Shown one piece after another: positions 44,487 to 53,297 of a DNA stretch of 64,000 nucleotides. Each line of letters starts with the position of its first letter. The stretch's first letter is position 1. The position numbers were made by a program, and so were the translations under genes. The notes under the pieces were generated by a model, which worked only from the letters and a program-made list of their open reading frames with translations, searched no databases and had not been told where the DNA came from. Source of the stretch: JAAZPT01 sp964544955 (GTDB taxonomy: Bacteria; Bacillota; Clostridia; Christensenellales; Aristaeellaceae); NCBI GenBank assembly GCA_964544955.1, contig CAZJEB010000001.1, forward strand, positions 434,001 to 498,000, given 5' to 3'.

Positions 44487-46256
44487 ATGAATGAAAAGAA
44501 AAGCATGAAAAACTCTGAACTTGTAAGGCGATTTATTCCTTATTACAAGCCTTTTATACCAACATTAATATTTGATTTACTATGTGCCTCCCTAACATCT
44601 GTTGGTGCCTTAGTTTTACCCCCAATTATTAGTAGCATTATAAACATGGCACAAAGTGATATTAGCTCACTTACACCTGCATTTATTATTAAAATAGCTG
44701 CCCTATATATATTTTTACGCTTGGTAGATAGCCTTGCTTTTTATTACATGGCTACAACCGGGCATATTATGGGCGTAAAATTAGAAGCAAATATGCGTAT
44801 GGACTTGTTTACCCATTTACAATCACTACCCTTATCCTATTACAACACCACAAAAATAGGCCAATTAATGGCAAGGATAACTAGTGACCTTTTTGATGTT
44901 ACAGAGTTTGCACACCATTGCCCTGAGGAGCTTTGGATAGCCACATTAAAATTTACAGTATCCTTTATAATACTAATAAACATAAACGTGCCCTTAACAT
45001 TGATACTATTTATTATGGTACCCATAATGTACCTTGCAACAAGGTATTTTAGCAAAAAGATGCGCCAAGCCTTTAAGGATTCACGCCACCATGTTGGTGA
45101 AATAAACAGCAAGGTTGAAGATTCTTTACTTGGTGTTAGGGTTGTACAATCCTTTGCTAATGAAAGCAATGAAATAAAGCATTTTGGCGAATATAACGAT
45201 GAGTTTGTTAGAATAAAAAAGAACGCCTATAAATACATGGGTGGTTTTCACACAATTACACAGCTGTTTGATGGCTTAATGTATATTATTGTAATTGTTG
45301 TAGGTGCCTTTTTATTAATAAACGGATCTATAAGTGCCGGTGACTATGTTGCCTATGTTTTATTTGTATCAACATTGCTTAGTGTTGTAAGGGTGCTTAT
45401 ACAGTATACAGAGCAGTTCCAAAGGGGTATGACTGGTATAGAAAGATTTTTGGAAATTATGGATGTGGAAAGTGATATTATAGATGCCCCTAATGCTGTT
45501 GAGCTTAGCAATGTAAAGGGTGATATTAACTTTAAAAACGTATCCTTCCGCTATGATGAAAAGAACCCAAAAATATTTTCCAACATAAGCGAGGAAGTTC
45601 CTGCCGGCATGAGCATTGCCTTGGTTGGACCAAGTGGCGGCGGAAAATCAACATTGGTAAACTTATTACCTAGGTTTTATGATGTAACTGAAGGCCAAAT
45701 TGAAATTGATGGTATAAACATTAAGGATATTAAAATTTCATCCTTAAGGGGCAATATTGGCATGGTGCAACAGGATGTATACTTGTTTTCAAGCACTGTA
45801 TTTAATAATATTCAATATGGTAAGCCTGGTGCAAGCCTTGATGAAGTTATAGAGGCTGCTAAAAAAGCTGGTGCCCACGACTTTATTATGGAATTACCAG
45901 ATAAATACGATACTTACATTGGTGAACGTGGATTAATGCTATCAGGTGGTCAAAAGCAAAGAATTAGCATTGCAAGGGTATTCTTAAAAAACCCGCCTAT
46001 ACTAATACTTGACGAGGCTACAAGCGCCCTTGATAATGAAAGTGAAAGAATAGTTCAAGAATCATTAAACAGGCTTGCTAAGGGTAGAACAACCTTTACT
46101 ATTGCCCATAGGCTTACCACAATACGCAATGCCGATAGCATTTGGGTATTAAACGAAAGTGGCATTGTTGAAAAGGGTACTCATAGTGAGTTATTACAGC
46201 GGAACGGTTTATATTCCCAATACCACAAAATGTATTCGGAGGGTAGTAATGATTAA
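44487..46256 (+). CDS. ABC exporter, fused permease and ATPase
   Basis: A 589-residue half-transporter. Six membrane helices fill about 20-320, followed by the ATPase with Walker A LVGPSGGGKST, signature LSGGQKQRISIARVFL, Walker B LILDEATSALD and the H-loop IAHRLTT. Such MsbA/LmrA-like proteins work as dimers. The frame opens at a GTG (44478), but the ATG at 44487 has GGTGA 5 bases upstream and is preferred. Substrate unknown: lipids, peptides or drugs are all possible. The last bases overlap the next gene by 8. Confidence 0.9.
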   Translation: MNEKKSMKNSELVRRFIPYYKPFIPTLIFDLLCASLTSVGALVLPPIISSIINMAQSDISSLTPAFIIKIAALYIFLRLVDSLAFYYMATTGHIMGVKLEANMRMDLFTHLQSLPLSYYNTTKIGQLMARITSDLFDVTEFAHHCPEELWIATLKFTVSFIILININVPLTLILFIMVPIMYLATRYFSKKMRQAFKDSRHHVGEINSKVEDSLLGVRVVQSFANESNEIKHFGEYNDEFVRIKKNAYKYMGGFHTITQLFDGLMYIIVIVVGAFLLINGSISAGDYVAYVLFVSTLLSVVRVLIQYTEQFQRGMTGIERFLEIMDVESDIIDAPNAVELSNVKGDINFKNVSFRYDEKNPKIFSNISEEVPAGMSIALVGPSGGGKSTLVNLLPRFYDVTEGQIEIDGINIKDIKISSLRGNIGMVQQDVYLFSSTVFNNIQYGKPGASLDEVIEAAKKAGAHDFIMELPDKYDTYIGERGLMLSGGQKQRISIARVFLKNPPILILDEATSALDNESERIVQESLNRLAKGRTTFTIAHRLTTIRNADSIWVLNESGIVEKGTHSELLQRNGLYSQYHKMYSEGSND

Positions 46257-47715
46257 CATAGTAAAAAGCAGCATAAAAAACATTGCTGAAATTAACGAAG
46301 TATATTCAAAAGTAATATCCCTTATGAATAAAAGAGGCTTATACCAATGGCGTGCTGATATTTACCCCACAGCTGATGATATATTAATTGATGTGGAAAA
46401 AGGCTTTCATTACAGCATATTAGATGGGGATAAGCTTGTTGGAGGGTTTTCCATAGTTGATGAACTATGTGAGGAGTACAGCATTATACCTTGGCATTTT
46501 GGGGGCAATGTTGTTGAAATGCATAAATTTGCCCTTTTAGAAGAATACCAAGGCAAAGGCATTGCCGATACTGTTTTTAACTTTGTTAAGGAAACATTTT
46601 CTGCCTTAGGCTTTACAGCTTTAAGGTGGGATACTTCATGCGAAAACGAACACAGCTTAAAAATGAGTAGAAGAATTGCCGAGCATGAAACAGGCTATTG
46701 CTATTTTGATAGCACAGATGTTAAATTTATATGCTTTGAACTTAGGCTAAAAGAGGATTGCCCCTTTATGCCAATTAAAATGACACCTACATTTAGGCAT
46801 GGTGCAATGACCCCTTGGGGCGGTAATTTGCTAAAGGAAATTTATAGCAAGGATACCCCTGATGATAGAACAGGCGAAAGCATGGAAATAAGCACAATAC
46901 CAAACCTTGAAAGCAAGGATTTTGACGGTACAAGCCTAAGCGAGCTTATAAACAAATATGGTGAAAGCTTTGTTGGTTATGCCCCAGAAAACAAATTCCC
47001 TTTATTAGTAAAGCTTATTGATGCAAAGGAAAGTTTAAGTATACAGGTTCACCCTGATGATGAATATGCTAATAAAAATGAAAATGGTAAATTTGGCAAG
47101 GAAGAAGCTTGGCTTATATTACACAGTGAACCAAATGCAAGAATAATATATGGCATAAAAGAGTTGGTGGAAAAAGATGACTTGTTAATGTGCTTTAATG
47201 AAGGTGTTTCCCCAGTTAAATATTTGCAATATGTTGAGGTAAACCCAGGTGATGTGTTTTATATTCCCCCAGGAACTGTGCATGCCTTAGGTGAAGGTAT
47301 TGTGGTGTATGAAATACAACAATCCAGCGATGTAACATATAGAATGTGGGATTGGAACAGGGTTGATAAGGATGGCAACAAGCGTGAACTTCATATTGAT
47401 GACTCTGTTGCTTGTATAAACATTAAAAACAGGTTTAACAAAGGCAAGCTTGGCAATAGCATAGGCGAGCAAAAGCTAATATCAGGCAAGGCCTTTAGGT
47501 TAACATCAATAAACATAGAGGATAGTTTTACATTTAAACAAAAGTATGCTTTTAGCTTATTAACTGCCCTTGATGATGTAAAATTTGTAGGTAAAAGCTT
47601 TACTATGAATGTAACAAAGGGTGATAGCATATTTGTACCCAACAACTGCGAAAACTTTAAAATTGTTGGAAAAGGCTTTGTTTTAGTAGCAAGCCCAAAA
47701 GGAATGAGCGTGTAA
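46249..47715 (+). CDS. GNAT acetyltransferase fused to mannose-6-phosphate isomerase
   Basis: A 488-residue fusion. Residues 1-165 are a GNAT domain with the acetyl-CoA loop EEYQGKGIAD and WDTSCENEHS. Residues about 173-486 are a class I ManA-type isomerase: FPLLVKLIDAKESLSIQVHPDDEY (Zn ligands Q266, H268), KEEAW (E286 region), PPGTVHALGEG (H345) and the typical WDWNRV. Stand-alone Bacillota ManA is about 315 residues, so the isomerase part is complete. The ATG at 46249 has GGAGGG upstream; an earlier in-frame ATG lies deep in the ABC gene. There is no frame break between the two domains. Confidence 0.88.
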   Translation: MINIVKSSIKNIAEINEVYSKVISLMNKRGLYQWRADIYPTADDILIDVEKGFHYSILDGDKLVGGFSIVDELCEEYSIIPWHFGGNVVEMHKFALLEEYQGKGIADTVFNFVKETFSALGFTALRWDTSCENEHSLKMSRRIAEHETGYCYFDSTDVKFICFELRLKEDCPFMPIKMTPTFRHGAMTPWGGNLLKEIYSKDTPDDRTGESMEISTIPNLESKDFDGTSLSELINKYGESFVGYAPENKFPLLVKLIDAKESLSIQVHPDDEYANKNENGKFGKEEAWLILHSEPNARIIYGIKELVEKDDLLMCFNEGVSPVKYLQYVEVNPGDVFYIPPGTVHALGEGIVVYEIQQSSDVTYRMWDWNRVDKDGNKRELHIDDSVACINIKNRFNKGKLGNSIGEQKLISGKAFRLTSINIEDSFTFKQKYAFSLLTALDDVKFVGKSFTMNVTKGDSIFVPNNCENFKIVGKGFVLVASPKGMSV

Positions 47716-48813
47716 ATGAATAAACCAAAAAACAATACATTGCTAATAATAGTTATGGTTATTATAGGGATTTTATTAGTTGCCTTAGGCTTTTTATTAA
47801 ACTCCGCAATAGGCTTATTTAAAGTGGCTAAAATAGAGTTTGAAAACACCCCTACGCCCTTGCCAACCATAAACAATGTTATGCAACAAATTGTTGAAAC
47901 TGATGAGAATGCCCCACCACCTTCGCCTACACCCTTACTGTTAAAAAACGGTAGCAAGGGTGAGGAGGTTGAAAACGTGCAAAGGCGTTTATCGCAGTTG
48001 GGGTATTATTCTGCGGAAATTGACGGGCAATTTGGCAATGGTACAAAAAACTCAGTAATATGGTTTCAACAACAGCATGAATTAGATGGGGATGGTTTAG
48101 TTGGCCCCTCAACATATACTTTGTTGTTTTCCGAGGATGCTCAACAGGCTCAAGCCACAGCGGCACCTACTGCATCCCCTACCCCTGCGCCCACTGCTGT
48201 TGTAAGCACTGATTATTTAATTTTAGTTAATAAAAGCCATAAGCTTGATAAAAATAGCCCTAAGCCTAACTTAGTTATATTAAACAAGTTAGCTAGCAAG
48301 GATAAGTTGCTTGTAAAGTACTCCGACACTGAGGCGGAGCCAGAGGCTGCGGCGGCATTAATAAATATGATAGACGCTGCCCACAATGATGGCTTAACCG
48401 TGTGGCAAGTAAGTTCTGCTTATAGAAGTATAAGGGATCAACAAACATTGTTTGATAGGCAAAAAAACAAGTATTTAAAAGAGGGTTTTTCGGATAAGAA
48501 TGCCACAAGTGCAACACAAAAAACAGTTGCCCTACCTGGCACTAGCGAACACCATACAGGCTTGGCCTTTGATATTACTGTGCCGGATAAGTTTTTTAAG
48601 GATACAAAACAATCCTTATGGTTGGCAGCAAACTGTTGGGATTATGGCTTTATAATTAGGTATGAAGAGGATAAGGAAAAAATTACTGGCTTTGTAGCAG
48701 AGCCTTGGCATATTAGGTATGTTGGTGTTGAACACTCAACTGCCATAAGGGATCAAGGCCTTTGTTTAGAGGAATACCTTTTAGAAAAAGGTTTAATTGC
48801 AAGTTTAGATTAG
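47716..48813 (+). CDS. D-alanyl-D-alanine carboxypeptidase (VanY-like) with peptidoglycan-binding domain
   Basis: A 365-residue membrane-anchored enzyme. An N-terminal helix (about 9-28) is followed by a PG_binding_1 domain (about 76-138, SKGEEVENVQRRLSQLGYY with FGNGTKNSVIWFQ), a Pro/Thr/Ala linker and a VanY domain (about 185-355). The catalytic/zinc pattern is SSAYRSIRDQ, GTSEHHTGLAFDI (H280, D286) and EPWHIRYVG (H332). It trims the last D-Ala from stem peptides. It starts right after the ManA stop with no gap. Confidence 0.9.
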   Translation: MNKPKNNTLLIIVMVIIGILLVALGFLLNSAIGLFKVAKIEFENTPTPLPTINNVMQQIVETDENAPPPSPTPLLLKNGSKGEEVENVQRRLSQLGYYSAEIDGQFGNGTKNSVIWFQQQHELDGDGLVGPSTYTLLFSEDAQQAQATAAPTASPTPAPTAVVSTDYLILVNKSHKLDKNSPKPNLVILNKLASKDKLLVKYSDTEAEPEAAAALINMIDAAHNDGLTVWQVSSAYRSIRDQQTLFDRQKNKYLKEGFSDKNATSATQKTVALPGTSEHHTGLAFDITVPDKFFKDTKQSLWLAANCWDYGFIIRYEEDKEKITGFVAEPWHIRYVGVEHSTAIRDQGLCLEEYLLEKGLIASLD

Positions 48814-48823
48814 GAGTATAAAA

Positions 48824-49624
48824 TTGGCATTAGTTACTTGCGCTTTAAGAAGCGGATCCAGCGGAAACTGCATATATGTTGGCAATGAAAACGAAGGTGT
48901 TTTGGTGGATGTGGGAATATCCGCCAAGTGTGCATTAGATTCATTGAAGGAAGTTGGCATAAGCCCTGATAATGTTAAAGCTATTTTAGTTACCCATGAA
49001 CATTCCGACCATATAAGCGGGGTTAGGGTGTTAAGCAAAAAGCTTGATGTGCCTGTTATTGCAAGCGAGGGTACTTTGGCTTATATGGAAGCAAACAATA
49101 AATTAGCTGAAAACTGCCAAATAATTAGCGTTACTGGCGAAAACAGCTTTTACTTTAACAGCTTTGAAATATTCCCCTTTAATATATCCCACGATGCAGC
49201 GGAGCCTGTGGGTTATAGAATTTATGTTGATGGGCAAAGTTGTAGCGTTGTTACGGACTTGGGCTTCTTCCCTAAAAAAATACAAGGCATTGTTGCAGGC
49301 AGTGAGCTTATGTATATAGAAAGCAACCACGATATTGAAATGCTTAACAAAAACCTAAGATACCCCGAGTTTTTAAAAAAGAGGATATTAAGCCGTAAAG
49401 GCCATTTAGATAATGGTACATGTGCCGATAATATTACAACATTATGCTCCATGGGCACAAAGCACTTTGTGTTAAGCCATTTAAGCCAAAACAATAACAC
49501 CCACGACTTGGCATATGATAAAACATACAAAACATTGCTTGCCGCTAATGCGGAGCCTAACTTTGATTTTTCATTAAGTGTTGCAAACTATAATAGCATA
49601 AGCAATATTTACAGAATAAAATAA
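48824..49624 (+). CDS. MBL-fold hydrolase WalJ/YycJ
   Basis: A 266-residue metallo-beta-lactamase-fold protein with the start CALRSGSSGNCIYVGNE, the metal motif VTHEHSDHISGV, and later HDAAEPVGYR, TDLG and VLSHLSQNN. WalJ proteins are exonuclease-like enzymes linked to wall control and DNA repair in Bacillota and are often encoded next to walK. It starts with TTG at 48824, 7 bases after TAGGAG. It is the last gene of the uvrB run. Confidence 0.88.
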   Translation: MALVTCALRSGSSGNCIYVGNENEGVLVDVGISAKCALDSLKEVGISPDNVKAILVTHEHSDHISGVRVLSKKLDVPVIASEGTLAYMEANNKLAENCQIISVTGENSFYFNSFEIFPFNISHDAAEPVGYRIYVDGQSCSVVTDLGFFPKKIQGIVAGSELMYIESNHDIEMLNKNLRYPEFLKKRILSRKGHLDNGTCADNITTLCSMGTKHFVLSHLSQNNNTHDLAYDKTYKTLLAANAEPNFDFSLSVANYNSISNIYRIK

Positions 49625-49648
49625 TCCACAATAATGTGGATTTTTTTA
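49623..49648. terminator. Terminator between walJ and the thioesterase gene
   Basis: An 8-bp perfect stem (49623-49630 with 49635-49642), a four-base loop and a run of seven T on the plus strand. Confidence 0.82.
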
Positions 49649-49663
49649 TTTGATTTTATAATT

Positions 49664-50050
49664 TTAATTGTTAAGTTTTTCGTTGGTTTTTGCCATGAAT
49701 TTTTCCTTGTTTATAATAAACCTTTCGTGGCTGCCCTCACCTATAAGGCCAATTTTATCATAGGCTTTTACGTTGAACACAAGGCGTTTTCTATCTATTT
49801 GAACAAGCTCACTTTCGCAACGAACTTCCATGCCCACGGGTGTGGCAGCAACATGGCTTACGTTTAAAAGTGTGCCTACAGTTGATGTGCCTTCCTCAAG
49901 GTATTGTGCTATGCTATTCAAGCAAGTTTCCTCCATTAAGGCTATAAGTGCAGGTGTGCCAAATACTGGCAAGCTACCACTACCTAAGGCCTCGGCGGTT
50001 TTTGCTTTATCTACTAAAATTGTTTTATTGCCCAAAATTCCAATTTCCAT
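49664..50050 (-). CDS. FlK-like hotdog-fold thioesterase
   Basis: A 128-residue hotdog protein. The triad positions T32, E40 and H66 have the same spacing (8 and 26) as those of fluoroacetyl-CoA thioesterase FlK, within FGTPALIALMEETC and VSHVAATPVGMEV. The natural substrate is an acyl-CoA, not necessarily fluorinated. It is monocistronic between walJ (convergent) and the GGGtGRT operon. Confidence 0.85.
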   Translation of the reverse strand: MEIGILGNKTILVDKAKTAEALGSGSLPVFGTPALIALMEETCLNSIAQYLEEGTSTVGTLLNVSHVAATPVGMEVRCESELVQIDRKRLVFNVKAYDKIGLIGEGSHERFIINKEKFMAKTNEKLNN

Positions 50051-50124
50051 AATTTACCCCCTTATTTTTTTACAATTATACCATTTATTATAGTTTTATA
50101 AAAGTTTTAGGGCTTTTTTTGCAC

Positions 50125-50157
50125 AAAAATACAAGCATTGTTAGTGCTTGTATTTTT
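50125..50157 (-). terminator. Terminator of the GGGtGRT operon
   Basis: A 13-bp perfect stem (50125-50137 with 50145-50157), seven-base loop, T/A-runs at both ends, 5 bases after the GGGtGRT stop. Confidence 0.88.
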
Positions 50158-50162
50158 TTATA

Positions 50163-51164
50163 TTATTTGTTTACAGCCTCGGATATTGCAACAGCTACTG
50201 CAACGCTCATACCAACCATGGGGTTGTTACCAGCGCCTATTAAGCCCATCATTTCAACGTGGGCAGGTACTGATGATGAACCTGCAAACTGTGCATCACT
50301 ATGCATACGGCCCATTGTGTCGGTCATACCGTAGGATGCGGGGCCTGCTGCCATATTATCGGGGTGAAGGGTACGGCCTGTGCCACCACCAGATGCTACT
50401 GAGAAGTACTTTTTGCCTTGCTCTAAGCACTCTTTTTTGTATGTGCCAGCAACAGGGTGTTGGAAACGTGTTGGGTTGGTTGAGTTACCGGTAATGGATA
50501 CATCAACGCCTTCATAGTGCATTACAGCAACGCCTTCACGAACATCATCGGCACCATAGCAGTTAACTTTAGCACGTTCGCCCTTGGAGTAAGGTGTTCT
50601 TGATACTTCTTTAAGCTCGCCTGTAAAGTAATCAAACTTTGTTTCAACATAGGTAAAACCGTTTATACGGGATATTATTTTAGCGGCGTCTTTGCCAAGG
50701 CCGTTTAATATAACGCGTAATTCTTCCTTACGGGCTTTGTTTGCATTACGGGCAATACCAATTGCGCCTTCAGCGGCGGCAAAGCTTTCGTGGCCTGCTA
50801 GGAATGCAAAGCATTTTGTATCATTATCAAGTAGCATAGCTGCTAAGTTACCATGGCCAATACCAACTTTTCTATCATCAGCAACGGAGCCTGGTATGCA
50901 GAAGGATTGTAAGCCTTCGCCTAATGTTTTTGCAACATCATAAGCGGTTTTATCGCCTTTTTTAATTGCCATAGCTGCGCCAACAATGTAAGCCCAGCAA
51001 GCATTTTCAAAGCAAATTGGTTGTATGCCTTTAACTATGCCAGCAACATCAACGCCAACAGAATCGCAAATTTCTTTGCATTCTTCTATACTTTTAATAC
51101 CATATTTGTTTATAGCTGTATTGATTTGGTCAATACGCCTTTCATAACTTTCAAATAATGCCAT
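50163..51164 (-). CDS. GGGtGRT protein
   Basis: A 333-residue protein of the GGGtGRT family, named after the motif at residues 259-265 (SVASGGGTGRTLHPDN). Other features are the Cys at 29, 33, 51, 56, 89, 118, 202 and 246, and the glycine-rich end AHVEMMGLIGAGNNPMVGMS. The family is found in anaerobes, nearly always beside a NifU-like scaffold, as here (12 bases downstream of it). Function is not established; a role with iron-sulfur clusters is inferred from the neighbour and the cysteines. Confidence 0.92.
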   Translation of the reverse strand: MALFESYERRIDQINTAINKYGIKSIEECKEICDSVGVDVAGIVKGIQPICFENACWAYIVGAAMAIKKGDKTAYDVAKTLGEGLQSFCIPGSVADDRKVGIGHGNLAAMLLDNDTKCFAFLAGHESFAAAEGAIGIARNANKARKEELRVILNGLGKDAAKIISRINGFTYVETKFDYFTGELKEVSRTPYSKGERAKVNCYGADDVREGVAVMHYEGVDVSITGNSTNPTRFQHPVAGTYKKECLEQGKKYFSVASGGGTGRTLHPDNMAAGPASYGMTDTMGRMHSDAQFAGSSSVPAHVEMMGLIGAGNNPMVGMSVAVAVAISEAVNK

Positions 51165-51176
51165 TGTTATATCCTC

Positions 51177-51869
51177 CTATTCATGCCTAGGATCAATTTG
51201 CTTAGCAGCTTCTGCAAAACGACCATAAGTACCTTTATTTTTGTTTAATGCTTCAACTGCATCAACGCCAGCTTTAACAGCATCCATAAATTTGCCCATA
51301 TTTACATATTCGTAACCAATAATTTCGCCTTGCTCATCTAAGCCAATTTTTGTAATATAGCCTTCTGCAAGCTCCAAGTAGCGGGGGCCTTTTACTTTTG
51401 TTGAATAGCAGGTACCAACTTGTGAGCGTAAACCTTTGCCCAAGTCCTCAAGGCCTGCGCCAATAGGTAAACCATTTTCACTAAAGGCTGATTGTGTACG
51501 GCCATAAGCAATTTGTAAAAACAATTCCCTCATAGCGGTGTTAATAGCATCACAAACCAAGTCTGTATTTAATGCTTCAAGCAATGTTTTGCCAACAATT
51601 GCTTCCGATGCCATAGCGGCGGAGTGGGTCATGCCAGAGCAACCAAGGGTTTCAATTAAAGCTTCTTCAATAATGCCTTCTTTAACATTCAATGTTAATT
51701 TGCAGGCCCCTTGTTGTGGAGCACACCAGCCAATACCATGGGTTAAGCCAGAAATATCGCTAATTTGGCGAGAGTTAACCCATTTTCCTTCTTCAGGAAT
51801 AGGTGCACAGCCATGACTTGCGCCACATTTAACTGTACACATGTTTTCAACCTCTTTTGAATAAATCAT
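51177..51869 (-). CDS. NifU-like iron-sulfur scaffold protein paired with GGGtGRT
   Basis: A 230-residue protein with an IscU/NifU-type core: GWCAPQQGACKLTL (C49, C56), IETLGCSGMTHSAAMASEA (C77) and C106, aligned with the three scaffold cysteines. An extra N-terminal Cys-rich piece (CTVKCGASHGC) and a C-terminal extension of about 100 residues set it apart from plain IscU. The ATG at 51869 has AAGGAAGGG 6 bases upstream; an inner ATG at 51842 with GAGGT is an alternative. No iscS/sufS is nearby. Confidence 0.88.
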   Translation of the reverse strand: MIYSKEVENMCTVKCGASHGCAPIPEEGKWVNSRQISDISGLTHGIGWCAPQQGACKLTLNVKEGIIEEALIETLGCSGMTHSAAMASEAIVGKTLLEALNTDLVCDAINTAMRELFLQIAYGRTQSAFSENGLPIGAGLEDLGKGLRSQVGTCYSTKVKGPRYLELAEGYITKIGLDEQGEIIGYEYVNMGKFMDAVKAGVDAVEALNKNKGTYGRFAEAAKQIDPRHE

Positions 51870-51944
51870 TTGTTTCCCTTCCTTTTCACGTTTAATGTTA
51901 AAAAAATAACATTGTTAATTATTTTTATACCATTCCCATATAAC

Positions 51945-51973
51945 ATTATAAATAATATAGCAAAAAATTACAA
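51945..51973 (-). promoter_or_regulatory. Promoter of the NifU-like/GGGtGRT operon
   Basis: On the minus strand TTGTAA (51973-51968), 17-base spacer and TATAAT (51950-51945). The perfect -10 and good spacing make it strong; start near 51938, a leader of about 70 bases. Confidence 0.75.
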
Positions 51974-51992
51974 CACTATAAGCCATTTTGAT

Positions 51993-52020
51993 TTGACATC
52001 ATATGCAATAAAAGTATAAT
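51993..52020 (+). promoter_or_regulatory. Promoter of the GT4 gene
   Basis: TTGACA (51993-51998), 16-base spacer, TATAAT (52015-52020). Both boxes are perfect; the leader is about 15-20 bases. The divergent operon promoter lies 20 bases to the left. Confidence 0.8.
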
Positions 52021-52040
52021 TTAATTAAGGGGGGATAACT

Positions 52041-53201
52041 ATGAAAATAGGTCAATTTACCGATACTTTTTTGCCTATAACGGATGGTGTTGGTAGGGTT
52101 GTTTATGCTTACGCAAATTCATTATCTAAAGCCGGCCATCAAGTAACAGTTTCATCACCCATGTATGATACCGGCTATAGGGGTGGCTATTTATTTGAGC
52201 TGGTGGATTTTAAAAGCTTTTCAATACCCTTAGCCAAGCAGTATAAAACAGGCTTCCCTATTTATGATACAAATTACAACGCTAGGATGAACATGATTCC
52301 CTTGGATATTGCCCATGCCCACAGCCCCTTTGGTGCAGGCCACGAGGCCTTAAGGATAGCAAAAAAGCAAAGCATACCCTTGGTAGCAACATTTCACTCA
52401 AAATATTATGATGATTTTTTAAAAGCCACAAAGTCAAAGCTTATTGCAAACATGGGCGTGGAAATTATAATAGCTTATTATAATAAGTGTGATAGCGTGT
52501 GGGCAGTTAGCCAATCATCTGCCGATACGCTAAAGGAGTATGGTTATAAGGGTAATATTGTTGTTATGCCCAATGGTGTTACAAAGCGTGATATAAAAGA
52601 AGAGCATATAGCTTATGCTAAAAAAGCCTTTAACATACCTGATAAACCTGTGTTTTTGTTTGTAGGGCAAATTAATTTAAAAAAGAATATAGATTTAATT
52701 ATAAAAGCCTGTGCTTTATTAAAAAACCAAAATATAGATTTTACAACTTTGCTTGTGGGGCAAGGGCCTGATACAAACACACTAAACAATTTAATTGTGG
52801 ATTATGACCTAAGCAATAATGTAAAATTTTTAGGCCATATAAACAACATGGATTTACTTGATGGGCTGTATAGCTTGGCGGATATATTCGTGTTCCCCTC
52901 AATATATGATAATGCGCCCATGGTTGTAAGGGAATCGGCCGTTATGAAAACCCCTGCAATACTTGTAAAAGGTTCATCCTCGGCGGAAATTATTAAGGAT
53001 AACTACAATGGCTTGCTGTGTGATAACACGGAGGAAAGCCTTGCTGATAAGCTTAAGTTTGTTATTGAAAATAATAGCACAATAAAGCAAATTGGCGAAA
53101 ACGCTTATAATACCATACCAGTTGATTGGATGAGCATTATGGATAATGTTGTTAATAACTACAAAAACATTATAGAAGAATATAAATTAAAGTTAATTTA
53201 G
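52041..53201 (+). CDS. Family 4 glycosyltransferase
   Basis: A 386-residue GT-B enzyme. The acceptor side shows GVGRVVYAYANSLSKAGHQV and HAHSPFGAGHEALRIA with TFHSKYYDD; the donor side has FLFVGQINLKKNIDLIIK and FPSIYDNAPMVVRESAVM, the E-x7-E-type region. The pattern resembles diacylglycerol glucosyltransferases, which make membrane glycolipids, and also mannosyltransferases of glycolipid paths. It starts at ATG after AAGGGGGG and has its own promoter and terminator. Confidence 0.88.
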   Translation: MKIGQFTDTFLPITDGVGRVVYAYANSLSKAGHQVTVSSPMYDTGYRGGYLFELVDFKSFSIPLAKQYKTGFPIYDTNYNARMNMIPLDIAHAHSPFGAGHEALRIAKKQSIPLVATFHSKYYDDFLKATKSKLIANMGVEIIIAYYNKCDSVWAVSQSSADTLKEYGYKGNIVVMPNGVTKRDIKEEHIAYAKKAFNIPDKPVFLFVGQINLKKNIDLIIKACALLKNQNIDFTTLLVGQGPDTNTLNNLIVDYDLSNNVKFLGHINNMDLLDGLYSLADIFVFPSIYDNAPMVVRESAVMKTPAILVKGSSSAEIIKDNYNGLLCDNTEESLADKLKFVIENNSTIKQIGENAYNTIPVDWMSIMDNVVNNYKNIIEEYKLKLI

Positions 53202-53224
53202 CAAAATAATTGTTGCAAATGAAT

Positions 53225-53265
53225 GGCTGTTATAAACTTGACAGCCTTTTTAAATAGATTATAAT
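53225..53265 (+). promoter_or_regulatory. Overlapping terminator and promoter between GT4 and DUF4956 genes
   Basis: A hairpin (53225-53230 with 53241-53246, ten-base loop) followed by TTTTT ends the GT4 transcript. The next promoter TTGACA (53238-53243), 16-base spacer, TATAAT (53260-53265) begins within it, so the -35 box shares bases with the terminator. Confidence 0.72.
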
Positions 53266-53297
53266 TAAAGTGATATTATTATAAGGAGGCACATTAA

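Noticed and set aside
46159..46248. Longer start for the GNAT-ManA gene
   Set aside because: It would overlap about 98 bases of the exporter's ATPase end; the ATG at 46249 has GGAGGG at the right place.
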